Part shown: positions 7,321 to 14,026 of the stretch, piece by piece | Layout: the number at the start of each line of letters is the position of its first letter | Numbering within the stretch: the first letter of the stretch is position 1 | Assembly: GCA_035626855.1 (NCBI GenBank) | Contig: DASPMW010000020.1 | Location: forward strand, 1 to 15,722 | Length of the DNA stretch: 15,722 bases | Reading direction: 5' to 3' | Source of the DNA: JAPWJZ01 sp035626855 | Lineage (GTDB): Bacteria > Pseudomonadota > Alphaproteobacteria > Micavibrionales > UBA2020 | The notes under the pieces: generated by a model | Told to the model about the DNA's origin: nothing | Seen by the model: the letters and a program-made list of their open reading frames with translations, nothing else | The model's database searches: none | Position numbers and translations under genes: made by a program

Positions 7321-8426
7321 GCCGCAGAAAATCCTTCAACAAGGCGGCGAAAAAGGACGAAGTCCAGTTCCAGATTTTCTCCGACCTCGACGGCGTGCTG
7401 ACGGATTTCGACGGCCATGCCAAGGCGCATGACAAGTTCGACGCCAAGGGCAACCCCAAATGGGACGCGCTCGACCTGAAATGGTGGTCGAGCATGCCGG
7501 CCTATGAGGGGGCGAAAGAATTTTATGATGCGCTCCGCGCGCGCGGCCGCACGCGCATGCTGACCGCGCCGATCATGAATGCCGACAGCTTCCGCGGCAA
7601 GGCCGAATGGGCGAAGGAGTTCCGCCGCTCCCGCTTCGCGCTGCTCGACCTCATCATCGCGAAGGCCGAGGACAAGAACCTGCTCGCCCGTCCGCACCAT
7701 ATCCTCGTCGATGACCGGGAAAAGAATATCGACGCCTGGGTGAAGGCCGGCGGCATCGGCATCCTGCACAAAGGCGATTACGCCGATACGCTGAAACGCA
7801 TCGACGATGCCATGGCGCAGTACCGCCGCGACAACGACCCCGCGCTGCCGCCGGCGCCGCCCGCGCTGGAAGACCCTGCCGCGCTCAAGGTCTTTATCGG
7901 CACCAACGGCGTGCTCGCCGATTTCCAGACGCATCTCGAGACGGAAAACAAGATCGACGCGACCGGAAACACGAAATGGACCGCGCTCGACGCCGCCTGG
8001 TGGAAATCGATCCCGGCCTTCGACGGCGCGAAGAAATTTTACGAAGATGTAAAAGAGCTTGTGAAGGACGCCGCGACCGGCAAATCGCAGGTGCGTTTCC
8101 TGACCGGCCCCGTGCCGACGCCCGACAGCTTCGAGGGCGACGCCGAATGGACCATAGGCTTCCGCCCCGAGGCGAAGAAATTCGCGCTGCTCGACATTAT
8201 CATCGCCCGCTCCGGCGACAAGGAGCTGCTGGCGCGGCCCAACAATATTCTCATCGACGACCGGCAGAAAAATATCGATGCCTGGGTGAAGGCGGGGGGA
8301 ATCGGCATCCTGCACAACGGCGATTTCGCAGATACGCTGCTTCGCTTGAAGCAGGCGGTGCAGGATTACCGGACGCCGAAACGCGCCATTCTTCCCATGA
8401 AGCCGCTGCCGCCTAACCATCCCTGA
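7317..8426 (+). CDS. Tandem HAD-fold 5'(3')-nucleotidase-like protein; second domain catalytically degenerate
   Basis: A 369-residue protein made of two copies of the same domain (about 18-170 and 189-352) joined by an Ala/Pro-rich linker (171-188). The first copy has FSDLDGVLTDF (21-31), the HAD motif I with nucleophile Asp23 and general acid Asp25, then MLTAP (81-85, motif II Thr) and LVDDREKN (130-137, motif IV aspartates). The pattern is reminiscent of NT5C-type deoxyribonucleotidases. In the second copy motif I reads FIGTNGVLADF, so both catalytic aspartates are gone (Gly195, Asn197), while FLTGP and LIDDRQKN remain. Both copies end in nearly identical AWVKAGGIGILH segments. The second domain is probably structural or regulatory. 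It starts with GTG overlapping the ankyrin stop. The substrate is unknown; phosphatase or nucleotidase activity is inferred from domain 1. Confidence 0.85.
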   Translation: MSRRKSFNKAAKKDEVQFQIFSDLDGVLTDFDGHAKAHDKFDAKGNPKWDALDLKWWSSMPAYEGAKEFYDALRARGRTRMLTAPIMNADSFRGKAEWAKEFRRSRFALLDLIIAKAEDKNLLARPHHILVDDREKNIDAWVKAGGIGILHKGDYADTLKRIDDAMAQYRRDNDPALPPAPPALEDPAALKVFIGTNGVLADFQTHLETENKIDATGNTKWTALDAAWWKSIPAFDGAKKFYEDVKELVKDAATGKSQVRFLTGPVPTPDSFEGDAEWTIGFRPEAKKFALLDIIIARSGDKELLARPNNILIDDRQKNIDAWVKAGGIGILHNGDFADTLLRLKQAVQDYRTPKRAILPMKPLPPNHP

Positions 8427-8456
8427 TCGGCGGAACTCTTCATTCTGCCGCGCTGT

Positions 8457-8472
8457 TAGCGTTGAGACGCTA
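8457..8472. repeat. Short perfect hairpin upstream of the EF-hand gene
   Basis: TAGCGT (8457-8462), loop TGAG, ACGCTA (8467-8472): a 6-base perfect stem with a 4-base loop in the 66-base gap between the HAD gene and the EF-hand gene. No T-run follows, so it is not a typical intrinsic terminator. It could be an operator or leader hairpin, or chance. Confidence 0.3.
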
Positions 8473-8492
8473 CGGCCGGGAGGGCTATTATC

Positions 8493-8864
8493 ATGCATGC
8501 AGAACGCTTTATCGCCTTGGGAATGACCGCTTTAATGGCGTTATCCGGCCCTGCGCTCGCCGCTTCCCCAGAAAAGGCGCCGATGCGCTACAGCGCGCTG
8601 ATGGAGCTTGAGCACGGCGTGACCCTCATCGACAGCGCGCTGAATGCCGACCCCGAACTCCGCCCGTCCTCGCCCGAAATGGGTCTGACGACGATTACCT
8701 TCCAGAGCCTCGATGCCGATGCGAACGGCCGGGTGACGAAGGAAGAATTCGAAAAGCAGGGGCTGACTGAAAGCCTCTTCACCACGATCGATACGGACCA
8801 TGACGGCGCGCTCAGCCAGGGCGAGGTGGATACCCACGGCCCGGTCATGAAACCCGTCCAATAA
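8493..8864 (+). CDS. Secreted EF-hand calcium-binding protein
   Basis: A 123-residue precursor with a signal peptide: a short start (MHAER), a hydrophobic core to about residue 20, then the signal peptidase I site PALA-A, with cleavage expected after Ala23. The mature protein of about 100 residues has two EF-hand loops: DADANGRVTKEE (74-85) and DTDHDGALSQGE (100-111). Both keep D/N at positions 1, 3 and 5, Gly at 6 and Glu at 12, so both should bind Ca2+. They are in the usual paired arrangement. No enzymatic domain is present, so a periplasmic calcium buffer or sensor is likely. GGGAGGG stands just upstream of the ATG. The stop lies 3 bases from the stop of the convergent GGDEF gene. Confidence 0.87.
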   Translation: MHAERFIALGMTALMALSGPALAASPEKAPMRYSALMELEHGVTLIDSALNADPELRPSSPEMGLTTITFQSLDADANGRVTKEEFEKQGLTESLFTTIDTDHDGALSQGEVDTHGPVMKPVQ

Positions 8865-8867
8865 ATA

Positions 8868-9549
8868 TTATCTTTCCGCCTTGCGCCGCTTTTTATCCGC
8901 CGCCAGCATCAGGTCGGCGCCGCCATAGGTCGCGGTGTATTCGCTATGCGCGGTGACCGGCAGGCTGCCGATGCTCGCGCCGATTTGCAGCCGTTCGCCC
9001 CGCCAGGACATCTCCATACTGTTGAGTGCACGGCGCACATGCTCCACCCGCATCATCCCGCCATCCGCATGCGTCTGAGTCAGCAGCAGCGCGAATTCGT
9101 CGCCGCCGAAGCGCGCGACGCCATCCGTGATGCGCACAGCCGCGACCAGCAGCTCCGCCACCATGCGCAGGCAGGCGTCGCCGGCAGGGTGGCCGTGGCG
9201 GTCGTTGAGCGGCTTGAACCTGTCGAGATCGATGAGCACAAACAGCGCGCCCGGCGAATGGCCGCGGCGGATGCGTGCGCGCCCCCCCTTCGAAAAACTT
9301 CTCGAAGCCGCGGCGGTTCATGAGGCCGGTCAGCGGGTCTGTCGCCGCCATTTCCTCAAGCTGGCGGATGCGGCGCTCCTGCTCCGCGATTACGCGCTCC
9401 GCTTCGTTAATCCGGTTGTTGGCGTTTTTCAAAAGGGCGCCGGCCGTGCCCTTGGCGCGCCATGATTCATCAAGCCGGCCGGTGGAGGAGGGGCGGTTGT
9501 CCTGCGCGCCCGTGGCCGGGCGCAAGATTGCGGGAAGTTCATGCTCCAT
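8868..9549 (-). pseudogene. GGDEF diguanylate cyclase interrupted by +1 in a G7 run
   Basis: Diguanylate cyclase producing c-di-GMP from two GTP if read in one frame. As given, the frame from the ATG at 9549 reaches FEKFFEGG and then leaves the coding frame at seven G's (C7 on the plus strand at 9282-9288). It runs on in nonsense to 8944. Removing one G restores an uninterrupted 226-residue protein: a coiled-coil-like segment (about 43-67), ATDPLTGLMNRRGFE (69-83), IDLDRFKPLND (106-116), GGDEF (148-152) and an RITD I-site (139-142) placed five residues before GGDEF, the standard product-inhibition site. No sensor or membrane domain is seen. The broken frame may be a sequencing error, slippage-based switching or a recent inactivating mutation. 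All active-site motifs are otherwise intact, so the break is recent or artificial. The C-terminus lacks the usual A-x-x-AK-x-x-GRN ending. Confidence 0.85.
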
Positions 9550-9743
9550 GCGGGATAATCACACTAAAGAATGAGGCTTGGCCGTATCCCGCAAGGTTAC
9601 CACGAATCGCGCGAGGCAGCACAGGATTTGCGCTCCAAATCTTTACATAAGCGCTTGTTTTCGTTCTTTTTACCCTTAGTTCATTTTAAAGGTGTATGCT
9701 GTTCCGACGGGCATGACCTCGCACTGACAGGACGATTATCTCG

Positions 9744-10610
9744 ATGAATACGCGCTTTCTGATCGCTTTTTTCTCCCTTGGACTGCTTGCGGCCGGTGCG
9801 CTCCCGGCGCTCGCCGCCGGCGCGACAGTACCCGCGGCGCCTGCAAAAGCCGATGTGCCGATGGCGACGCATAAGGCGCTTTATGACTTCCGCATGACCT
9901 CCGTCCAATCGGGCGCCGGCATTTCCGGCATCCAGGGCAAGATGTATTACGAGCAGGACGACAATTGCGACGCCTGGACGACCGATCACCGCTTTTCGGT
10001 CGAATACCAGTATCCCGAGCGCCGCCCCGTCGAAAACACCAGCCACTACGTCGCGTTTGAATCGAAAGACGCGCGCCAGTTCTATTACTCGTCCGAGCGC
10101 GAGGAAGACGGATTGACGATCGAGCAACTGCGCGGCGCCGTGAAGCCCAATGCCGACGGCACGGCAAAGGCGAATTACACCCGCCCCGACAGCCTCTCCT
10201 ATGACCTGCCGAAAGGGTATTTGCTGCCGACCCAGCACACCGCCGAAGTCATCCGTCACGCGCGCGCGGGCGACAAATTTTTCACTGCCACCATGTTCGA
10301 TGGCACCGATGCCGATGGCCCGGTCGAGATCAACGCCTTTATCGGCAAAAAGCTCACGGCGGATGATAAAAAGAAGATCGCCGAAGGCAACCCGAAGATC
10401 GACGCTGCGATGATCGCAGGCGATGCCTGGCGCGTGCGCATGGCCGTCTTCCCGCTGAAGGAAGATAAAGGCATGTCGCCGTCCTATGAAATGGACCTGA
10501 TCCTGCACGACAATGGCATCGTCAGCTGGTCGCTCGTCGATTACCACGCCTTCAAGGTCGAGCAGAAACTGCTCGCGCTTGAAAAGCTGCCTGCCAAGAG
10601 CTGCAATTAA
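9744..10610 (+). CDS. eipB: EipB-type cell envelope integrity protein (DUF1849)
   Basis: A 288-residue periplasmic protein. The signal peptide has a hydrophobic core at about 5-20 and a PALA-A cleavage site after Ala24. The mature part matches DUF1849/EipB: ATHKALYDFRM (41-51), then IQGKMYYEQDDNCDAW (63-78). Cys75 and the penultimate residue Cys287 correspond to the conserved disulfide of Brucella EipB. EipB is a spiral-shaped beta-sheet protein needed for envelope integrity under stress in Brucella; its ligand is not established. The length matches the family. The ATG at 9744 is preceded by AGGACG. The stop is 3 bases from that of the convergent ankyrin gene. The 194-base upstream gap contains an 8-base palindrome, AAGCGCTT (9649-9656), and a GANTC site (9604-9608), but no convincing promoter by eye. 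Confidence 0.88.
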   Translation: MNTRFLIAFFSLGLLAAGALPALAAGATVPAAPAKADVPMATHKALYDFRMTSVQSGAGISGIQGKMYYEQDDNCDAWTTDHRFSVEYQYPERRPVENTSHYVAFESKDARQFYYSSEREEDGLTIEQLRGAVKPNADGTAKANYTRPDSLSYDLPKGYLLPTQHTAEVIRHARAGDKFFTATMFDGTDADGPVEINAFIGKKLTADDKKKIAEGNPKIDAAMIAGDAWRVRMAVFPLKEDKGMSPSYEMDLILHDNGIVSWSLVDYHAFKVEQKLLALEKLPAKSCN

Positions 10611-10613
10611 GCG

Positions 10614-11480
10614 TTATTTCACGAGTCCCTTCGCCCGCGCGGCAAGACGCGCCCGGTAAAGCTTTTCGCGTTTCTCCTCCACCGTCAGTCCCGTCGTCTT
10701 CGCCGCAACCTTGCGAAACCGCGCAGTCGCGGGCGCCTTGTGTTTTGCGAAGATATCGATCACTTCCGGCGCCGGCAACACTGGCGAATAGGAAGGGGAA
10801 GCCTCTGCGGAGTCCTCCGTGCTTGTTGGCGGTGTCGGGCAGCGCATATGTGCCATGTTGTGCGATACACAGTTCGACCAGGTGGAAGTCGTCGCCGATT
10901 CCTGCTTTACCTTTGCCTGCGCAAGCATTGCGGCATGACGTGCGATGGCCACATCGATCATTTTGACAACCGTGTAATTTCCCTTTGCCATCGCGGTGCT
11001 GACAGCCGTGCGGTAATCGTCATCCCGCCGCGATATGTCAGTCGCGGGGTTTTCCAGCAGGATTCTAGCGATTTCCACATGGTTCAGCTGACCCGCCAGA
11101 TGCAGCAGGGGCTGACGGTTCTCCCGCCATCCGCCGTCGCGGGGCGCAAGCCAGATGAACGCCGTCGCATTCGGGTCATCGCCTGCGTCCAGCAGCGCAC
11201 GTACTGCGTTCGGCTTGTTCTTGCGGACGGCAATGGCGATGGCGGGATCGCCCTGCGACGGGCGTTCAGTCATCCAGTCGGGGTGCTTTTTCGCCAGGTT
11301 CAGGACGGTTTCGTAGTCATCCCGCTCGATTGCCTTGTGGAAAAGCTTTTTTTCCTGTTCCGGGCTGAGGGGGAGGCCGAATTGGGCTGGGAAGGCAAGA
11401 CGGATACCCTGCATCCAATTGGCGAGCTTAACGCCGGCAGCGGTCGCGCTGAATTCTTCTCTGATTGTCGTCGCTGACAT
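10614..11480 (-). CDS. Ankyrin-repeat protein (second copy type)
   Basis: A 288-residue, probably cytoplasmic protein with three to four ankyrin-like repeats: about 43-72 (KLFHKAIERDDYETVLNLA), 78-107 (PAIAIAVRKNKPNAVRALL, GDDPNA), 123-152 (PLLHLAGQLNHVEIARILL) and a weaker 156-178. Residues about 185-240 are Ser/Thr/Pro-rich and likely disordered, and the C-terminus is strongly basic. It has the same GGWR insertion before a PLL repeat start (116-119) as the ankyrin protein at 6406, suggesting distant paralogy. The start at 11480 is chosen for the strong GAGAGGGG upstream; an ATG at 11552 would add 24 residues. It is not in an obvious operon, and its partner is unknown. Confidence 0.83.
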   Translation of the reverse strand: MSATTIREEFSATAAGVKLANWMQGIRLAFPAQFGLPLSPEQEKKLFHKAIERDDYETVLNLAKKHPDWMTERPSQGDPAIAIAVRKNKPNAVRALLDAGDDPNATAFIWLAPRDGGWRENRQPLLHLAGQLNHVEIARILLENPATDISRRDDDYRTAVSTAMAKGNYTVVKMIDVAIARHAAMLAQAKVKQESATTSTWSNCVSHNMAHMRCPTPPTSTEDSAEASPSYSPVLPAPEVIDIFAKHKAPATARFRKVAAKTTGLTVEEKREKLYRARLAARAKGLVK

Positions 11481-11595
11481 GAACCCCTCTCTTTTCCCGG
11501 GCAGGCCTTCAGAGAGGGAATTCGTACCCCGTTCCCGAAAGCGACCTGACAAAGTTCAACACGATACTGTCTAGGCCGTTTCAGCCCCGCTTAAC

Positions 11596-11630
11596 CGGCA
11601 GAAGAGAAACGAGCGGAAATCGTTCTGCCG
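11596..11630. repeat. Inverted repeat in the gap between ankyrin and Sel1 genes
   Basis: CGGCAGAA (11596-11603) and TTCTGCCG (11623-11630) are perfect 8-base arms around a 19-base centre. An overlapping smaller stem, AACGA/TCGTT, could form as an alternative. The repeat lies in the 218-base gap upstream of the minus-strand ankyrin gene and downstream of the Sel1 lipoprotein. It could be a terminator-like hairpin for the lipoprotein transcript, an operator, or part of an ankyrin leader. Nothing else is recognised in this gap. Confidence 0.4.
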
Positions 11631-11698
11631 TAGCGTGCGGTGCGTAGGACAGTTATACCCCATCTCGTGTATTATGTCAAATCAAATCTGGGTTGGTA

Positions 11699-11986
11699 TC
11701 ATTCCGCGTTACAGGTGACTGCCCGTTCGGCGACGCGCTGTTGCGCCGGGGCATAACCTTGGGCGGCCGACCGGCACCACCAGCGCTCGGCCTCCGCCGT
11801 GTCATAAAACCCGCTATCGCCGCAGCAAAAGCTCTCGCCAAAGTTGAATTGGGCAACTGGGTCGCCTGCCTTCGCCTGTTGTTCGAGCGCGATGCGGTTG
11901 GAATTGTCATACGCAATGCGGGTATCGCCCCTTTTCGCGCAGGCGGCCGCGAAAAGGCAGAGAACAAGGACCGGCCACGACTTCAT
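11699..11986 (-). CDS. Small Sel1-repeat lipoprotein
   Basis: A 95-residue precursor starting MKSWPVLVLCLFAAACAKRG: a hydrophobic stretch ending in AAAC, an acceptable though not ideal lipobox, with Cys16 the probable lipidated residue. The rest fits a Sel1-like repeat: an alpha-helical pair with AQFNFGESF and ERWWCRSAAQGYAPAQ, matching the family's LGxxY...AxxWxxxAAxQGxxxAQ pattern. Four further cysteines (two adjacent in FCCGD) may form disulfides in the periplasm. Sel1 repeats mediate protein-protein contacts. An ATG at 11998 would add MEDS; the ATG at 11986 is preferred because GGTGGAAG precedes it. It diverges from the response regulator with only 32 bases between start codons, so it may be a target or accessory of that two-component system; this is inference. 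Confidence 0.75.
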   Translation of the reverse strand: MKSWPVLVLCLFAAACAKRGDTRIAYDNSNRIALEQQAKAGDPVAQFNFGESFCCGDSGFYDTAEAERWWCRSAAQGYAPAQQRVAERAVTCNAE

Positions 11987-12007
11987 CGAATCTTCCACCC
12001 GCTTTGC

Positions 12008-12013
12008 TATGAT
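12008..12013 (+). promoter_or_regulatory. Possible -10 element for a leaderless response-regulator transcript
   Basis: TATGAT at 12008-12013 matches 5 of 6 bases of TATAAT and ends 5 bases before the ATG at 12019. Transcription would begin at or next to the start codon. There is no Shine-Dalgarno before this ATG, which fits a leaderless mRNA. The -35 position (ATCGAA) is poor, so an activator or chance must be considered. A GAATC (GANTC methylation-type) site lies at 11988-11992. Confidence 0.35.
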
Positions 12014-12018
12014 GCACC

Positions 12019-12672
12019 ATGCGCGTTTTGATTGTAGAAGACGACCGCGATATTGCCAAGCAGCTCGCCGCCCATCTGGGCGAAGCGGGGTTCCTCACCC
12101 ATGTCGCGCATACGGCTGAGGAAGGCCACTACCAGGGTGATGTCGAAAGCTTCGACCTCGTGCTGCTGGATATCGGCCTGCCAGACCGTGACGGATTCAG
12201 CGTGCTCGAGGACTGGCGCAAGGCGGGCCGCAATATGCCCGTCGTTATCGTCACCGCGCGCAGCCATAAAATGGAGACGATCAGGGGGCTGAAGGCAGGC
12301 GCGGATGACTACGTGACCAAGCCCTATGACCTCGATGAACTGGTCGCGCGCATTCACGCCAATATCCGCCGACATAAGGGCGCCGCGAGCGCCGTGCTCA
12401 CCTCCGGCGATGTAACCTTTGACAGCTTCAGCGGCAAGGTGACTGCCGGCGGCGCAGCCGTCAAGTTGACGCGCATTGAATACCTGATCCTGCAATACCT
12501 CTTCCTCAACCAGGGGAAGACGAAAAGCGCGACGGATATCTCCGAACACGCCTATGCCGATTTCGACCACGATTCAAGCATCGTCGCGCGGCACATCTCA
12601 AACATTCGCAAGAAGCTGGGGCCGGAGATTATCCGGACCGACAGCAACCGGGGCTACCTTGTTCCCGAATAG
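12019..12672 (+). CDS. OmpR/PhoB-family response regulator
   Basis: A 217-residue DNA-binding response regulator. The receiver domain (1-115) has the acidic pocket ED8-D9, phospho-acceptor Asp51 in LLDIGLP, Thr79 and Lys101 in VTKPYD. The winged-helix output domain (about 127-217) has the LTRIEYLILQYL helix, the recognition-helix region SSIVARHISNIRKKLG and the terminal wing RTDSNRGYLV, all typical of OmpR/PhoB. The start is fixed by the protein opening directly with RVLIVEDD. The sensor kinase gene follows after 4 bases, so the pair forms a two-component system. It is closest in layout to PhoP/PhoQ, but the signal and targets are unknown. It diverges from the Sel1 lipoprotein across a very short gap. 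Confidence 0.93.
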   Translation: MRVLIVEDDRDIAKQLAAHLGEAGFLTHVAHTAEEGHYQGDVESFDLVLLDIGLPDRDGFSVLEDWRKAGRNMPVVIVTARSHKMETIRGLKAGADDYVTKPYDLDELVARIHANIRRHKGAASAVLTSGDVTFDSFSGKVTAGGAAVKLTRIEYLILQYLFLNQGKTKSATDISEHAYADFDHDSSIVARHISNIRKKLGPEIIRTDSNRGYLVPE

Positions 12673-12676
12673 CCTT

Positions 12677-13945
12677 ATGGCACGCATTGCATTGCTGTTC
12701 ACGCTCGCCAGCGCGCTCACCGTCGCGCTGATGGGGGGCGCGGTGCTGTGGCTATTCACGCTCTCCTCCCACCGCATCCTCGACAACCATCTTATGGCCT
12801 ATGCGGATATCATCATCGCGCAGGTAAAAATCGTCGACGGCAAAGTCACGATGAATGATCCGGGCGGCGTGCTGAATAACCTGCCCCGCTACTGGCAGGT
12901 GAGCGAAGGGCGCAAGCCGCTGTTCAAATCCGACCGCCTCGCCGTCTGGATGCCGGTGCGCCCCGACGAACCCGTCGAGCCTCAGCCACTCGCCTGGCTG
13001 ACCCCTGACGGAAAGGATATCGTCGCGCTGCAGGCCACATTCCTGTTCCCACAGGGGCGTAAGATCACGCTCGTCAGCGGTCTCGACCGCGACGTGGCGG
13101 AGGCATACCGACAGCAGGAACGCGACGCGCTCGCAGCGCCGCTTTACCGCGTCATGGCGGTAGCGGCGGTGGCGCTGGCTTTATTTTCAACCCTTTTCCT
13201 GCTGCTCGCGCTGCGGCCGCTCGCGCGCATCGTTGCGGCGCTGAGGGCGGTGCAGGAGGGGCAGGCCGCGCGCATCGAAGGGCGTTTTCCAGACGAGATC
13301 GCGGCGCTAGCGGCGGAAATCAACCGCCTGCTCGACTACATGCAAGGCACCGTGCGGCGTCACCGCGATTATGCGGCGAACCTCGCCCATGCGCTGAAAA
13401 CCCCGCTCACCGTCGCGGCGAATGAGTCCGATCCCAAAATACTGCGCGAAAAACTGCGCGGTATGAGCGAGATCATTGACCGCAGCCTGGCCCGCCTGGG
13501 TGCGGTGGGGGCAGGGGGCGGGGTTTCGTCGAATACGGCCGTCCTCCCCGTCGCGACCGACATCGCAGAAGGGTTTGGCAAGCTTTACCAAAAGCAGGTG
13601 GAGATCAGCATTGCGGACAACCTCGTTTTCGCAGGCGACCGTGCCGACCTTTTCGAGATCGCGGGCAATATCATCGAAAACGCGTGCAAATTCGCGGCCG
13701 AAAAAGTGGTCATTTCTGCTACCACCGACGCTCTGGTGATCGAAGATGACGGCCCCGGCATCCCCCCCGAAAATTACGCAGCCGTTCTCGCACGCGGCGT
13801 GCGGCTTGATGAAGCAACGCCCGGCCACGGCATCGGCCTCGGCGTCGCGCAGGATATCGCCGCGCTCTATAGCGGCCACCTGCAATTCGAACCTTCGTGC
13901 CTCGGCGGGCTGAAGGTAATGATCCACCTGCCGTTCCGCCGTTGA
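12677..13945 (+). CDS. PhoQ-like membrane sensor histidine kinase
   Basis: A 422-residue inner-membrane kinase paired with the preceding regulator. Transmembrane helix 1 spans about 4-27. The periplasmic sensor region is about 30-155. Helix 2 spans about 157-179, followed by a HAMP-like linker (180-230). The H-box is LAHALKTPL with phospho-acceptor His238. The ATPase domain has the N-box NIIENACKFA (331-340), DDGPGIP (357-363) and GHGIGLGVAQ (383-392). HALKTPL and the short compact ATPase domain are characteristic of PhoQ-type kinases. The start at 12677 is 4 bases after the regulator stop. It has no strong ribosome binding site, and the frame is open upstream inside the regulator, but that extension is out-of-frame regulator sequence. 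The periplasmic domain is not recognised, so the stimulus is unknown. Confidence 0.92.
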   Translation: MARIALLFTLASALTVALMGGAVLWLFTLSSHRILDNHLMAYADIIIAQVKIVDGKVTMNDPGGVLNNLPRYWQVSEGRKPLFKSDRLAVWMPVRPDEPVEPQPLAWLTPDGKDIVALQATFLFPQGRKITLVSGLDRDVAEAYRQQERDALAAPLYRVMAVAAVALALFSTLFLLLALRPLARIVAALRAVQEGQAARIEGRFPDEIAALAAEINRLLDYMQGTVRRHRDYAANLAHALKTPLTVAANESDPKILREKLRGMSEIIDRSLARLGAVGAGGGVSSNTAVLPVATDIAEGFGKLYQKQVEISIADNLVFAGDRADLFEIAGNIIENACKFAAEKVVISATTDALVIEDDGPGIPPENYAAVLARGVRLDEATPGHGIGLGVAQDIAALYSGHLQFEPSCLGGLKVMIHLPFRR

Positions 13946-14026
13946 ATTTTTGCGGAAGACGGCTTTCCATGCCCCTTCCGGCGGATTTGATACCGTCTCC
14001 TTATGTTCAACCCCAAGGAGGCTTCC

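Noticed and set aside
7125..8498. Minus-strand open frame of 457 codons, longer than the true gene
   Set aside because: Antisense of the tandem HAD gene. The plus strand shows duplicated HAD domains and a GTGA junction; the minus product shows only mirrored repetition.
8944..9240. Arg/His-rich C-terminal half of the 201-residue minus-strand frame
   Set aside because: It is the frame-shifted reading of the GGDEF domain; the correct domain is in the neighbouring frame after the G7 run.
12007..12570. Minus-strand open frame of 187 codons
   Set aside because: Antisense of the OmpR-type response regulator, which is unmistakable.
12554..12676. N-terminal extension of the histidine kinase inside the regulator gene
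   Set aside because: The extension is out-of-frame regulator sequence; the protein from 12677 starts properly with a first transmembrane helix.
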